From Pseudomonas brassicacearum (GTDB lineage Bacteria; Pseudomonadota; Gammaproteobacteria; Pseudomonadales; Pseudomonadaceae): a DNA stretch of 64,000 nucleotides. The notes beneath the pieces were generated by a model that had not been told where the DNA came from, did not search any database, and saw only the letters and a program-made list of their open reading frames with translations. The DNA lies in the NCBI RefSeq assembly GCF_009601685.2, contig NZ_CP045701.2:3162001-3226000 (forward strand). The letters are read 5' to 3'. The translations under genes and the position numbers were made by a program. Below are positions 8,851 to 18,056 of the stretch, piece after piece (position 1 is the first letter of the stretch; every line of letters starts with the position of its first letter).

Positions 8851-8936
8851 GGCGGGGCTGGCTCCAGAAAGAGATCGGGAGCGAAGCATCGGGGATCAAA
8901 TGCGGGCTTGGAATGTGGGGGTCATGGATCACTTAC

Positions 8937-8944
8937 GGTCATTC
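8937..8944. repeat. 8-bp target duplication, right copy, outer IS66
   Basis: GGTCATTC, identical to 3991-3998, directly outside the right tip of the outer IS66. Confidence 0.85.
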
Positions 8945-8974
8945 AATAGTCGCCGCTGAGAAACCCATGGAAGA

Positions 8975-9255
8975 GGGGTGATGGAAGGTCGTTTGACGAG
9001 GGCCTTGGCCGAAACGCTAGGCATCGCTGAAAGCCTGCTGGGCAAATGGGCCCCCGGTGCGAGCAGCAAGGTGAAAGTGCGGAGCTCGTCGGCTACGCCA
9101 GCAAACGGCTCAGGTCACCATGGAGAGCGATGTTTAGAAGTCGCTCGTCATCTTCTCGCAACCCACGAAGTAAAGTTCCTCGCCATAGAGGCGTTAAGCG
9201 GTCGCTATTCCTTAGAGCCGATGTGCAGGCTGCTGCGCGTAGCGCAGACCGGTCA
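8975..9255 (+). pseudogene. Decayed IS3-family transposase remnant (orfA end, orfB start)
   Basis: Pieces of an IS3-type transposase appear in different frames. RALAETLGIAESLLGKW is an orfA helix-turn-helix. Another frame then gives QVTMESDV, a stop, and KSLVIFSQPTK, the usual orfA tail. After it comes EVKFLAIEALSGRYSLEPMC, the usual start of orfB. Frameshifts and a stop mean it cannot be functional. The outer IS66 inserted about 30 bases upstream of it. Confidence 0.65.
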
Positions 9256-9262
9256 TGACAGA

Positions 9263-9284
9263 CCCCAGATCCGGTGATCTGGGG
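9263..9284. repeat. Perfect hairpin between IS3 remnant and helicase gene
   Basis: CCCCAGATC and GATCTGGGG form a nine-base stem with a CGGT loop. No T-run follows on either side, so it is not a classical terminator. It could be an IS end or a stop structure for the minus-strand helicase operon, whose last gene ends at 9385. Confidence 0.5.
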
Positions 9285-9384
9285 TGGCGTAGGCTGCAAC
9301 AGTTAGCATACCTAGTATCCCGCTGAATCCGGCCGACTTCATCGTGCAATCGTCAGCTTCAGTGGCTGTAAGCCAGTGCCATTT

Positions 9385-11259
9385 TCAAAGCACGACAATC
9401 TCGTCTGCGTTCAGCCAGCCGGCTTCAATGACGCTTGCTTTGGCAATCTCTGGCTGGGAGCTGTAAATCACGATCGCCAAGCTTTCCTCAGCACGACTGC
9501 AGGTCACATAAAGAAGCCTGCGCGTGCGCGACAAGGAATCATCCTTGCCCGCCCGCTGATTCTTCACGTCGGTTGGCGAAGCAGGCGTAACGCCGAGCAG
9601 CTTCTCATAGCTAAACAGAAAACCGCCTGCTTCTTCATCGTTCAGGATGACCATCACACGCGGAAACTCTAGGCCTTTCACCCCCTGGTGGGTGCCGAAC
9701 GGTGAAAGCCCATTTGCGTAGCCAGCGAACGCCTCCATCTCCGAGTAAGAGCGTCCCAGGACGATTCGATAAGCATGAATCTCCAGCGCTTCGCGATCCG
9801 ATGTTTCCGGAGCATCGTCAGCCGTAGCGCCCAGAGCCATCGCTTCGACGAAGCGGGCAGGCAGCTCAAGCAGCCCAGTCATTTGAAGAACTTGAGCTAC
9901 TTCCCCAATCAACGGATCATTGTCCGTAAGCATCTCACAGAGCGACTGGGTCGCTTTTCCAACAGACTCCAGCACCTCCAGTTGGTTGGTGCCAGCCGAC
10001 TCCAAGTATTTGGGATCAAGCAAGGGAGAGCGCAGCCGCACCGCTTCCATGAGCGTGAAATCATCCGCTCGAGCCGCTTCTACTATTGGGGCTACCCCCT
10101 CAAAGAAAAGCTTGAGTATGGGTAGAGTTCCGTCCAGTAGGCCCGTGTTTAGGTGTTCAACTGCATACAACGGCGTGAATACACCTTCAAACCCCATACG
10201 CCGCCCAGCCATCTTGTGTTCCAGGATAAGCGTCTTGCGGCCTTGCATACCGGTTGCCCACTGAACATCGCCGGTGACGTCAGCCATTTGCCTAGCAATC
10301 TGCTCTTCCAGGCTGAAATCCTGACCCGGTACCTGCCGTGTGCAGAACATTCGTACTGTGCCTCTGGCAGCCCCCGGCTTAGGTATTTGCTGATGACCGT
10401 CAACGCTCGCACGGATCACATTAATTAAGTCGACAACTCGAGTTGGGCAGCGACGGTTCATGCGCTTTTCTGGCTTGGCCCAATCCGCAGGAATGGCATC
10501 ATCCAACCCAACTTTCCCGTCGTTGTAGATGCGTTGCATCGTGTCGCCGAGAAGCCCTAGGCAGAACCTTTCAGGGATTGCAGCTTGAGCTTGCAGAAAG
10601 GTATCCATGAGCGGGCCGTACGTATCCTGACTTTCATCGATCAAGAGCACCGGGTGCCGGTCGGCCATCACATCAAGCAAGGGTGGCTTCGGGATGAACG
10701 CCGCGGCCATCTGGATGACCTCGCTATGGTTCAAAGATTGCCTGCTTCGGTTGTCTCCCGTCGGGCTATAGGTGAAGTCGGTGATTTCATCTAGGCCCGC
10801 GAGGCGACGGGCTTTGCTATCCCGGCTCGCCCGATTAGCACGAGACGTCTTATTCTCTCCTTGCGCCCTACGGAGTTTGTCATCCAGTTCGTCGATGTCG
10901 GCGGCGAGCTTAACGCGCAACCACTCACGAATGTCATCGTTGAAGCCCTTGATCATCCTCCAGGAGAAAGCGTGGATCGTTGAGACTTCAACCAGAGGAT
11001 CGTGCTCGAGTCGGCGTTCGATCTCCTCGCAGGCCGCATTGGTATAGGTGATGATCGCGATCTGCCGGCCTTCAAATGTAAGACGCTGTTGCTCCCGTCC
11101 CTTGAGCGACTTCACTGCTTCTACGAGCGAGTGGGTCTTGCCAGAGCCGGCCCCTGCGTAAAGGAAGAAGCTGCGTGGCTGCTCTAGGTTTAGACATTCC
11201 TTGATAACCTCATCAGCAGTCGGCTTCACTTCATCAACAACCTCGGTAATGGCGCTCAT
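9385..11259 (-). CDS. UvrD/Rep-like helicase of an OLD class 2 (Gabija-like) pair
   Basis: This 624-residue superfamily 1 helicase has Walker A GAGSGKT at residues 36-42, motif Ia-like IITYTNAACEEIERRL near 70, motif II LLIDESQDT near 206, and a late motif VI YVTCSRAEESLAIVIY near residue 600. Its start overlaps the OLD gene's stop by four bases (ATGA). A UvrD/PcrA/Rep-like helicase directly after an OLD nuclease is the defining arrangement of class 2 OLD systems and of Gabija (GajB), where the helicase acts with the nuclease against phage DNA. It is longer than the roughly 500-residue GajB of Bacillus. A DNA-repair helicase role is less likely given the coupling. Confidence 0.85.
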   Translation of the reverse strand: MSAITEVVDEVKPTADEVIKECLNLEQPRSFFLYAGAGSGKTHSLVEAVKSLKGREQQRLTFEGRQIAIITYTNAACEEIERRLEHDPLVEVSTIHAFSWRMIKGFNDDIREWLRVKLAADIDELDDKLRRAQGENKTSRANRASRDSKARRLAGLDEITDFTYSPTGDNRSRQSLNHSEVIQMAAAFIPKPPLLDVMADRHPVLLIDESQDTYGPLMDTFLQAQAAIPERFCLGLLGDTMQRIYNDGKVGLDDAIPADWAKPEKRMNRRCPTRVVDLINVIRASVDGHQQIPKPGAARGTVRMFCTRQVPGQDFSLEEQIARQMADVTGDVQWATGMQGRKTLILEHKMAGRRMGFEGVFTPLYAVEHLNTGLLDGTLPILKLFFEGVAPIVEAARADDFTLMEAVRLRSPLLDPKYLESAGTNQLEVLESVGKATQSLCEMLTDNDPLIGEVAQVLQMTGLLELPARFVEAMALGATADDAPETSDREALEIHAYRIVLGRSYSEMEAFAGYANGLSPFGTHQGVKGLEFPRVMVILNDEEAGGFLFSYEKLLGVTPASPTDVKNQRAGKDDSLSRTRRLLYVTCSRAEESLAIVIYSSQPEIAKASVIEAGWLNADEIVVL

Positions 11260-13565
11260 TGTCCAGTCACCTCGATGCTGGCCGTTGGAATTATCAGAAG
11301 TTCCTTACTCTTTTTTTTGAGCTTGGTCTCTAACCAGGTGAGCCCTTCGCGGATGTACTCGGGAATCGCCACCTTGGCAAAGTTGGGATCCCCCAGTATC
11401 TGTAAAGCGAACTCCGCCTTGTCTCCATTCCTGAGAGCGTCGAACAACGCCTGCCCCAGATCGTCCGCGGTTTCCGACTCACGCAGCGCGTTGGAAACTG
11501 CCTTGGTCAAACCCCGGCCTTGCTTAGTCGCAAAATGCTTCACGTTGCTCAGTACCAGGCTGTCCTCGAAGGTATTGGGCAGGGCCTCTACATCAACTTC
11601 AGTCTTAGGAAGACGGATGGTGATCGGCGTCTGATACGCCACTCTGATAGCAAACAAATCATCGATCTGAACAGCTTTTTGCTCACTATCCAGATCCAGC
11701 AGAGTGTCCACGTCATGACCCAGTTGTCGGGCTGCCACCCAGTGCCGGAGGGTAGGGTTATTGGTTGACTGATCTGCCTGTCGCCGAACCGGTACCGCTG
11801 ATTTCTTGTGGCCAGCGTCCAGATCAGTTATCACCAAGGTCACGATGCCCAATGCGTCTACCAGCGGCCGGAGTCGGTGAGCGTGACTGCCCCCGATATC
11901 CAAGATAGTGATGTAGCATCGATCCAGGAAGGGGAAGTGGTTGCGCAGGAAGTGAGGCAGCATCATTCGCTCTGCAGCACCTTCTACCAGAATGACCGCG
12001 TCGGCGAAGAAGAGATCGGCATGTTGCGCCCTGAGGTAACGGGTCACGAACTCCTTCGTTTGCTTGTGAGGGTTTTTCTGTCCGAAAACAGTGCTTAGGT
12101 TGGAGACGGTGGACACTGGAATAGGTACGTCGGCCATACCCGCGGGCAGCCTACGGAAATACCGAAGATTGGCGTACTCCGTCTCATGCGCGACGTGGCT
12201 CGAATGAGAGCTGACGATCAGTTGGGTTTTGAGCTTCGGATATTTCTTAAGCAGCGGGTCATTACACAGGACGTGATATGCATGCTTGATGAAGGCCTGC
12301 TGCACCTGGACGTGCAGGTGAGCCTCAGGCTCCTCGATCAGCACTAGGTGGATTGGCTCGACACCAGTGTCACACTGCTCCTCCGCGTTCTTGTACTTTC
12401 TCAGCCATTCATCTCGAAACGCCATTAACTGGAAAATCATTGAGATCAGGTTTTGGTAACCCAAACCGTTGGATGTCTCGGGCAAGCGCATGGGAGGGGC
12501 GCCGGGCGCGCCTGCGGCTGAGTCCAGCTCGAATAATACTGCTGCTTCGTGGTTCATCCCGTCTGTAGGAGACAGCCGAGTTTCTACCCTGATAGCAGGG
12601 TCAGAATTGTTGGGGTATCCAAGGCCTGCGACTTCTTCGAGGGCAGGGGCGAAGCTGGAGGTGAGTCGGGAATCGAATGCAGATTGGGCAGCCTGGATGG
12701 CTGTCAGCGCCTCCAGGTCCGAGATGTCTGGACTGTCACCCGGATCCAGATGCCGGTTGTAGTAAGCGCGCAATTGCTCCGTCAACTTTTTCCCCGAACC
12801 ACCTCTGCCTTCGGTGACGGATTCTTCCGCGCTGTCTCCAAAGCCGCGTTGGGCGTTGATTTCGTGAACGCGGATCAGATCGGTCAGGGGGTTGCTTTCC
12901 AGCGGAATAGCGGTCGCGGACAGTCCTTGAAGTTTGGCGTGACGAGTCTTGGGATCTGGTGCGCTGAGTTGCGCAGGGTCGAGACGGTACCAGCGAATCG
13001 CGAACATCGTTCCCAGGCGCCGGTTGAGGTAATCGTGCAAACTTTGGGGCCACAGTGGCAGGGTGAGCGGAGTCTTTCCCACCTCGGTCTGTTTCTCAAT
13101 TTCCTCTAGCAGCAGCTTCACGCGCTTCCGCTCCTTCCGGTAATCAGTAAAGAGCTTGGTCATGTCCTTTGGCTCGAGTCGGAAGCGCATGCCAACGTGG
13201 CCGCCTTTCCAGGCAAAGTTGGGAATCAGATCTCTGATGTGGTGCAGTTCGCCTTGTGAGGCTTCCACCCACAAATCCAGGGTAGGTAACCAGTGCGCCC
13301 ACTCGTTCGCCGCAGGGGCTTCGAGACTTTCATCAGCAGCTTCCCAATCGACGCCAATGGCATCAATAGTTCTGAGATGCGAGAGTGTCATATCTTGGAG
13401 CCGGAACGCGGTCGCTTTAGAAAGCAGGAACTTGCGTAGCGCCAACATCGCGGAGGACTTACCGCTGTTGTTTGCTCCGACCAGAAGGGTAGTGGTGTTG
13501 GCCAGGTCGATTCGAACTGACAGGAGCTTACGAAAGTTCGCGATCTCCAGGTACTGGATTTGCAT
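11256..13565 (-). CDS. OLD-family ATPase with TOPRIM nuclease domain (GajA-like)
   Basis: The 769-residue protein starts with ATG after AAGGAAGAGG. The N-terminal ABC-type ATPase has Walker A GANNSGKSS at residues 30-38, and the Walker B/signature region LVLIEEPEAHLH at about 408-420 is followed by a SSHSSHV switch. A C-terminal TOPRIM domain follows, with the catalytic glutamate in ILVEGAAERMM near 525 and an acidic pair in VITDLDAGH near 581. This is the layout of OLD nucleases and GajA, which cut DNA and are held off by nucleotides in normal cells. It is longer than typical GajA, mainly between the two ATPase halves. The pair is transcribed away from the KAP gene. Confidence 0.87.
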   Translation of the reverse strand: MQIQYLEIANFRKLLSVRIDLANTTTLLVGANNSGKSSAMLALRKFLLSKATAFRLQDMTLSHLRTIDAIGVDWEAADESLEAPAANEWAHWLPTLDLWVEASQGELHHIRDLIPNFAWKGGHVGMRFRLEPKDMTKLFTDYRKERKRVKLLLEEIEKQTEVGKTPLTLPLWPQSLHDYLNRRLGTMFAIRWYRLDPAQLSAPDPKTRHAKLQGLSATAIPLESNPLTDLIRVHEINAQRGFGDSAEESVTEGRGGSGKKLTEQLRAYYNRHLDPGDSPDISDLEALTAIQAAQSAFDSRLTSSFAPALEEVAGLGYPNNSDPAIRVETRLSPTDGMNHEAAVLFELDSAAGAPGAPPMRLPETSNGLGYQNLISMIFQLMAFRDEWLRKYKNAEEQCDTGVEPIHLVLIEEPEAHLHVQVQQAFIKHAYHVLCNDPLLKKYPKLKTQLIVSSHSSHVAHETEYANLRYFRRLPAGMADVPIPVSTVSNLSTVFGQKNPHKQTKEFVTRYLRAQHADLFFADAVILVEGAAERMMLPHFLRNHFPFLDRCYITILDIGGSHAHRLRPLVDALGIVTLVITDLDAGHKKSAVPVRRQADQSTNNPTLRHWVAARQLGHDVDTLLDLDSEQKAVQIDDLFAIRVAYQTPITIRLPKTEVDVEALPNTFEDSLVLSNVKHFATKQGRGLTKAVSNALRESETADDLGQALFDALRNGDKAEFALQILGDPNFAKVAIPEYIREGLTWLETKLKKKSKELLIIPTASIEVTGQ

Positions 13566-13774
13566 AGCCTCTTCCTTGTGATCGCACTATGGCGGCTTGC
13601 CAAGCCGATTGATGTGTAGAAACGACTCTAGCCCAATTACAACAGGACTCCATTAGGAATATCATTTTGCCACTGCAAATTTGTACCAAGGGCAAAGTTG
13701 TGTTGCCCTCCATCCTTCCAGTAGGCTTGACTGATAGTGGCAGCCCGCCAGCAACACGTTGAAGGACGCAACGC
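13566..13774. promoter_or_regulatory. Divergent intergenic region between OLD operon and KAP gene
   Basis: These 209 bases separate two outward-facing units, so promoters for both must lie here. Ribosome sites are clear on each side (AAGGAAGAGG before the OLD gene, GAAGGACG before the KAP gene). I see no operator repeat I can name and no third gene. Confidence 0.5.
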
Positions 13775-16700
13775 ATGCCTGAATCCTACAAGCCGATGCC
13801 GGCAGTGCTCGATCGGCAAATCGAAAACGAAGCTCAGGATGCATTTGGTCACAGGCATTTTTCCCAGGCACTCCAGAGCCTGATTGAGGCCGATCACCAT
13901 AAGCCTCCGTTCAGCATTGGGCTACTCGGCGGATGGGGTACCGGGAAAAGCTCTATCAAAGAGCTTTACACACAAGGCCTCGCCGACGGTGCATCCGACG
14001 GTTCCGGTAAACCCTCACGTAGGTCTAGCATCAAGAGCATCACTTTTAATGCCTGGCGTTTCGGCGGTAAAGATCAGGACATCAAACGCGCGCTTCTGCG
14101 CCACGTTTTTATCGAGCTTGGGGGAGACGAACAGGCACTTCATGACAAGCTCTTCCGCAACATCACACAGGTTGAGCATCAGTGGAAAGGATTTCGAGAG
14201 TACGCCTGTCAGTTGTGGCGCGCGTGGTCGATGCCGTTGCCTGCCTTCCTGGTGGCCATGCTGTTGCTTTTTGGTTTGCTGTGGGGTGGGCTAGCCGTCC
14301 TCCCATGGGGCGACCCCTATGTTCGATCGACCTTCATCTTGGCAATAAGCGGTGCCTACAGCTATTTACTCAAGAACCTGAAGCCCTCAAAGGTCGATAG
14401 CTTCCGGTCGATCACTAAGGTTTCTCTTCCCAGCGCCAGTGCAGAACAATACGAAGAGATGCTCCTCGAACAGTTGAAAGCGTTCAAGGAGCCCTCGGGG
14501 ATGTTTCGAAAAGTAAACCCTTGCGAGCGCCTGGTGATCTTCGTCGATGATCTGGATCGGCTCTCAGCAGAAGAAATGGTTCTCGGCCTCGACGCCGTCC
14601 GGGCGTTCATGGAGATCCCATCTGAAAAGCTTCCACACGGATTGGGCCTAGTGTTTGTGATCTCGTGTGACGAAGCAAAAGTTGCCGATGCGCTGGCGCG
14701 GGGTCGCGGCAAAAACCCTGAGCAGCCAGGTACCGTTTTTACGCACATGGACGCTCGTCGGTACCTTGATCGCATCTTCCAATTTCGACTTGAAATCCCG
14801 CCAGTACCTCGAGGCGACATGAGGCAATTCGCTCTGAAGAATCTCCTGTCATTTACTGAGATTGTCAGTGACCTGAAGACTTCGGGCACCAGCCCGGAAC
14901 AAGTGATTGATCGGATGATTCACGTGAATGTCGCGGATCCTAGGAACGCTCTGCAAATCGTCAACGCTTTTGCACAGTCCTGGTGGTTGGCGAAACGTCG
15001 TGAATACGAGGGCAGCGCAGGGGAGCGGCCAGGCGGTCTGCACGAGGGTGCGGTGACTGCGCACCCGATCTCCTTGGGCGCGCTCAGTGCTGCCCGGGTG
15101 AGTTTCCCGGACTTCTATCGTGATCTTCAGGGTGACCCGTTACTGCTTGGTCGACTAACCCAGTTGTTGGTGAATGAGGGATCGCTTCTGGATCAACCAG
15201 TTGAGGCCCAAGCGTTACTATGTAAGCGTTACGTAACCTTGGACAAGGACAGTAAGACAACGACCATCCGCGACGACTGTAGGGAGCTTCGTCAATTCCT
15301 GTCCAGCCTTGTTGGTATTCGTTGGCCGGACTCTCTTCAGAGTCTGCTTCTGCTGTCTGAAGATCCAATAAGTCGAAAATTTGGTGCTGGTACCAGCGTT
15401 CTCTACAACCTGCTGATGTCTGGCGATACTCGTGGTGTGGTTGAGCAGCTGTCCACGCGCGCTGATAATGCTGCCCTAAGCGATGACCACGCTCACCTGC
15501 TCCACGAACTGGTCAGTGACCTGCACTTGGAGACGACTGCCCGCCGTCATAATGCAATGCGGGTAATCGCCAACCTCCTTGATCGCCTACCACCGCGGAC
15601 AGTGCGTCTGATGCTGGGCAAACTGTGCAACGAGCTCACGGCGTCACTTGACCTCCGGTCAATGATTGGTCTGGACAGAATTGGCAACGTCGTATCAAGT
15701 GCCAATACTCAGGAACAACGCCAAATCGCTGCAGAGTTGATTGACGATCTACTCTCGACCAGCCAGACCATCGAATTTCGCCTTGAAACCATGCAGACTC
15801 CGAGCCTAGACGAAGCCCGGGTGATGGTTAGTAAGGCCTGTGACATCGTGCTCAGCGTCCGCGCAGAGCACGGACTGCCCGCGGCTCAGGAACGCAAGCT
15901 GATCGATTGGCTCAAGGTCAGAGATGTCAATCTCAGTGGTGGCTCTTACCAGTTCGAGTTCCAAGAGCTGGAGCGGTGGCTTGATGATCATGAAGCTATG
16001 CTGCTATCGATGTTGGGTACGGACTACGTGACACTTGTTGCCGACGAATTGGATGCAAACCGTGGCGAAGTGATGAAGTTGCCAGTGGTGGCAGGGCGAG
16101 TGGGTCGTCTGTTTGCCGAGTTGGTGTCCCAAGGTGAAGAGAGCAGATCCATTTTGTGGCCACTCGTGCTGAGATATTTGGCTCTACCGCAAATTGAGCT
16201 GCAGGCCTGCGCACTAACTGTGTTAGAGGCAGCGCATCAAAGGGCAGACGCACAAACGCTTTCGGGATGCGTGATCGCGGTGGCGAAAAACCTTGTGGCT
16301 CATCCAAAACCTGAGATCGATTACCGTCGAGGGTTCCAATGGACAATGGCTGTGGCTTCAGCTCGTTTTGGTGAGCTGACAACGGACGCACAATCGAATC
16401 TTGTTTTACTGTGCAACAACCTATCTACCGGAGAAGACTATCAAGTCGATGCGGTAGCGCTTTTCGAGCTAATCACCCAGCGTGCCCCTGAGCTTGCCGC
16501 CCAGGTCAGCACGAACTGGGTTAAGCGTTTGGCTGACGAACTGCCGATAGACTGCTGTCGCGCCCTGATGAAGGGCTTCGACAAATTGCCGGACGCGGTT
16601 CAAGTTCAGATCACTACTTATTTCGACTCCGGGTTTACCGCTCCGATGCCCGAAGGTTTTGGCGAGATTTACACGATGGCCTCCGAGGAAATTCCGAGTC

Positions 16701-17845
16701 GTTCTTGGACTACCGGGAACCTGCAAGAACATCTTGATAGCGCGCTGAGCCGGCTGCCGTCATTCGTATCACGATCAGCCGATGATCTCGACAGCGTTAT
16801 GGTCGGCCTTTCAAAGATCTACCTCAATGGGTCGCCGGCCACGATCGCAGCCTGTTTGCGAGATACGTTTTCTTCCGCTGGCAGCTACCCCGCTCAGAAT
16901 AATCAGCTCCATCAGCATTTCGCACGGACATGGCCATCGGTCGAGCAGGTACATCCGGGCTACGTGCCCGACACGATTTTCACGGAGGCGATCAGTACCG
17001 GCAGGCGTAACCTCAAAGAAGCGAAGCGCGGTTTGCTGCTCTCACTTGACTCCATGATCACAGCCAAACGGGTACCCGCCGACCGTGAAGCTGAGCTCAT
17101 AGAATTCGCCTGCCAAGTATGGCAAACCCATCCAGTCGAGGCGGAGCATTTCTTCACCGCCGCCGCCAGGCCTCTTTCGCCAAGTCAGATTGTCCTGCTA
17201 CCAACGCCCATCAATTGGGATTCGGAGCAAGAGGTGGCCTGGTTGGCAACAGCGTGGAAAAAGGCGATATCGGTGCTGGATTTGCCGCAAAGCGTCGCAT
17301 CTACATTAGAGGTGCTTGCGCTAGGACATTCCGGCACTGTGGACGCTCCCGATCAGGTGTTGTCGCTATGGTCAAAGTGCTTGGACAAGACGGCTTATCA
17401 AGTATTGACGCAGCCCCTCCTTACCGTCGAAGCTACCGACGATGGGCGACGCCGACTCTGGCGTCAGATCACATCACTTGATCCAATGCCGGCCCCACAA
17501 CAGCTAATCGATCTTGGTATCCGGATCTTGGCACTCGGCTCAGCACCGGAAACTGCCAGCGCGGTTAACGACAATCTGGAGTCTTTCTGCGTCCGCCTGA
17601 CCAACCAAGAGAGCAAACTCGCTACCGCCCATACCTTATTGAGAACACTGCCGCGTTGTTCCTCGATCAAGATCAAAACAAACCTGGCTCGTTTGTCCTA
17701 TAGCCTCGGTACCCATGCAGCGTTAACATCGGTCGACGCATCCGCTCTTAGCGAAGAGGACATGCGGATAATCTCGGACACGTTTGGGAAGGGACGTGAA
17801 TTGACCAAGCTGAAAAGTCGATTCGAAAAAGATTCAGAAAAATGA
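13775..17845 (+). CDS. Very large KAP-family P-loop NTPase with membrane insertion
   Basis: The 1,356-residue protein has the KAP NTPase layout. Walker A GGWGTGKSS is at residues 52-60. Two hydrophobic helices at about 152-176 and 182-198 are inserted between the Walker motifs, and Walker B LVIFVDDLDRL is at about 252-262 with a following DARRYLDRIFQF block. KAP proteins are membrane-associated NTPases of the STAND/AAA group; several sit in phage defence loci. The remaining 900 or so residues are helical and leucine-rich, like HEAT-type repeats, and could be a sensor. No nuclease or TIR effector is visible. It diverges from the OLD/helicase pair and precedes the HEPN gene by 211 bases. Confidence 0.8.
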   Translation: MPESYKPMPAVLDRQIENEAQDAFGHRHFSQALQSLIEADHHKPPFSIGLLGGWGTGKSSIKELYTQGLADGASDGSGKPSRRSSIKSITFNAWRFGGKDQDIKRALLRHVFIELGGDEQALHDKLFRNITQVEHQWKGFREYACQLWRAWSMPLPAFLVAMLLLFGLLWGGLAVLPWGDPYVRSTFILAISGAYSYLLKNLKPSKVDSFRSITKVSLPSASAEQYEEMLLEQLKAFKEPSGMFRKVNPCERLVIFVDDLDRLSAEEMVLGLDAVRAFMEIPSEKLPHGLGLVFVISCDEAKVADALARGRGKNPEQPGTVFTHMDARRYLDRIFQFRLEIPPVPRGDMRQFALKNLLSFTEIVSDLKTSGTSPEQVIDRMIHVNVADPRNALQIVNAFAQSWWLAKRREYEGSAGERPGGLHEGAVTAHPISLGALSAARVSFPDFYRDLQGDPLLLGRLTQLLVNEGSLLDQPVEAQALLCKRYVTLDKDSKTTTIRDDCRELRQFLSSLVGIRWPDSLQSLLLLSEDPISRKFGAGTSVLYNLLMSGDTRGVVEQLSTRADNAALSDDHAHLLHELVSDLHLETTARRHNAMRVIANLLDRLPPRTVRLMLGKLCNELTASLDLRSMIGLDRIGNVVSSANTQEQRQIAAELIDDLLSTSQTIEFRLETMQTPSLDEARVMVSKACDIVLSVRAEHGLPAAQERKLIDWLKVRDVNLSGGSYQFEFQELERWLDDHEAMLLSMLGTDYVTLVADELDANRGEVMKLPVVAGRVGRLFAELVSQGEESRSILWPLVLRYLALPQIELQACALTVLEAAHQRADAQTLSGCVIAVAKNLVAHPKPEIDYRRGFQWTMAVASARFGELTTDAQSNLVLLCNNLSTGEDYQVDAVALFELITQRAPELAAQVSTNWVKRLADELPIDCCRALMKGFDKLPDAVQVQITTYFDSGFTAPMPEGFGEIYTMASEEIPSRSWTTGNLQEHLDSALSRLPSFVSRSADDLDSVMVGLSKIYLNGSPATIAACLRDTFSSAGSYPAQNNQLHQHFARTWPSVEQVHPGYVPDTIFTEAISTGRRNLKEAKRGLLLSLDSMITAKRVPADREAELIEFACQVWQTHPVEAEHFFTAAARPLSPSQIVLLPTPINWDSEQEVAWLATAWKKAISVLDLPQSVASTLEVLALGHSGTVDAPDQVLSLWSKCLDKTAYQVLTQPLLTVEATDDGRRRLWRQITSLDPMPAPQQLIDLGIRILALGSAPETASAVNDNLESFCVRLTNQESKLATAHTLLRTLPRCSSIKIKTNLARLSYSLGTHAALTSVDASALSEEDMRIISDTFGKGRELTKLKSRFEKDSEK

Positions 17846-18056
17846 CGAACAGTTTAATCACCGCTGGGGGTGGCGGACCTAATCGCGGATCCAACCTCTA
17901 ATTCCAAGCACATTTGCCCCCCTTCGCTTGCTGATCGATCAAGGTCGACTGGGTTGACGCTATGGTAGCCGCAGCAGGACAGGCTTACCCTGCACACATA
18001 AGAAAGCCCAGTCAGAGGTCTGACTTTAAAGGTGATTGATCTGCTAGGAGAGCAAT

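Larger units (their letters stand above)
3999..8936 (-). mobile_element. Outer IS66-family element, interrupted by a second IS66
   Basis: The left tip reads GTATGCGATCCATAAACCCC and the right tip, on the minus strand, GTAAGTGATCCATGACCCCC, an imperfect inverted repeat of about 26 bases. Flanking 8-bp duplications (GGTCATTC) match exactly. Without the nested element and its duplication the unit is 2,054 bp. It holds tnpB and tnpC read leftwards; no separate tnpA is visible, although both ends are present. The inner IS66 landed two bases beyond the tnpC stop, in the short spacer before the left end, so the transposase genes and ends remain intact. Confidence 0.88.
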
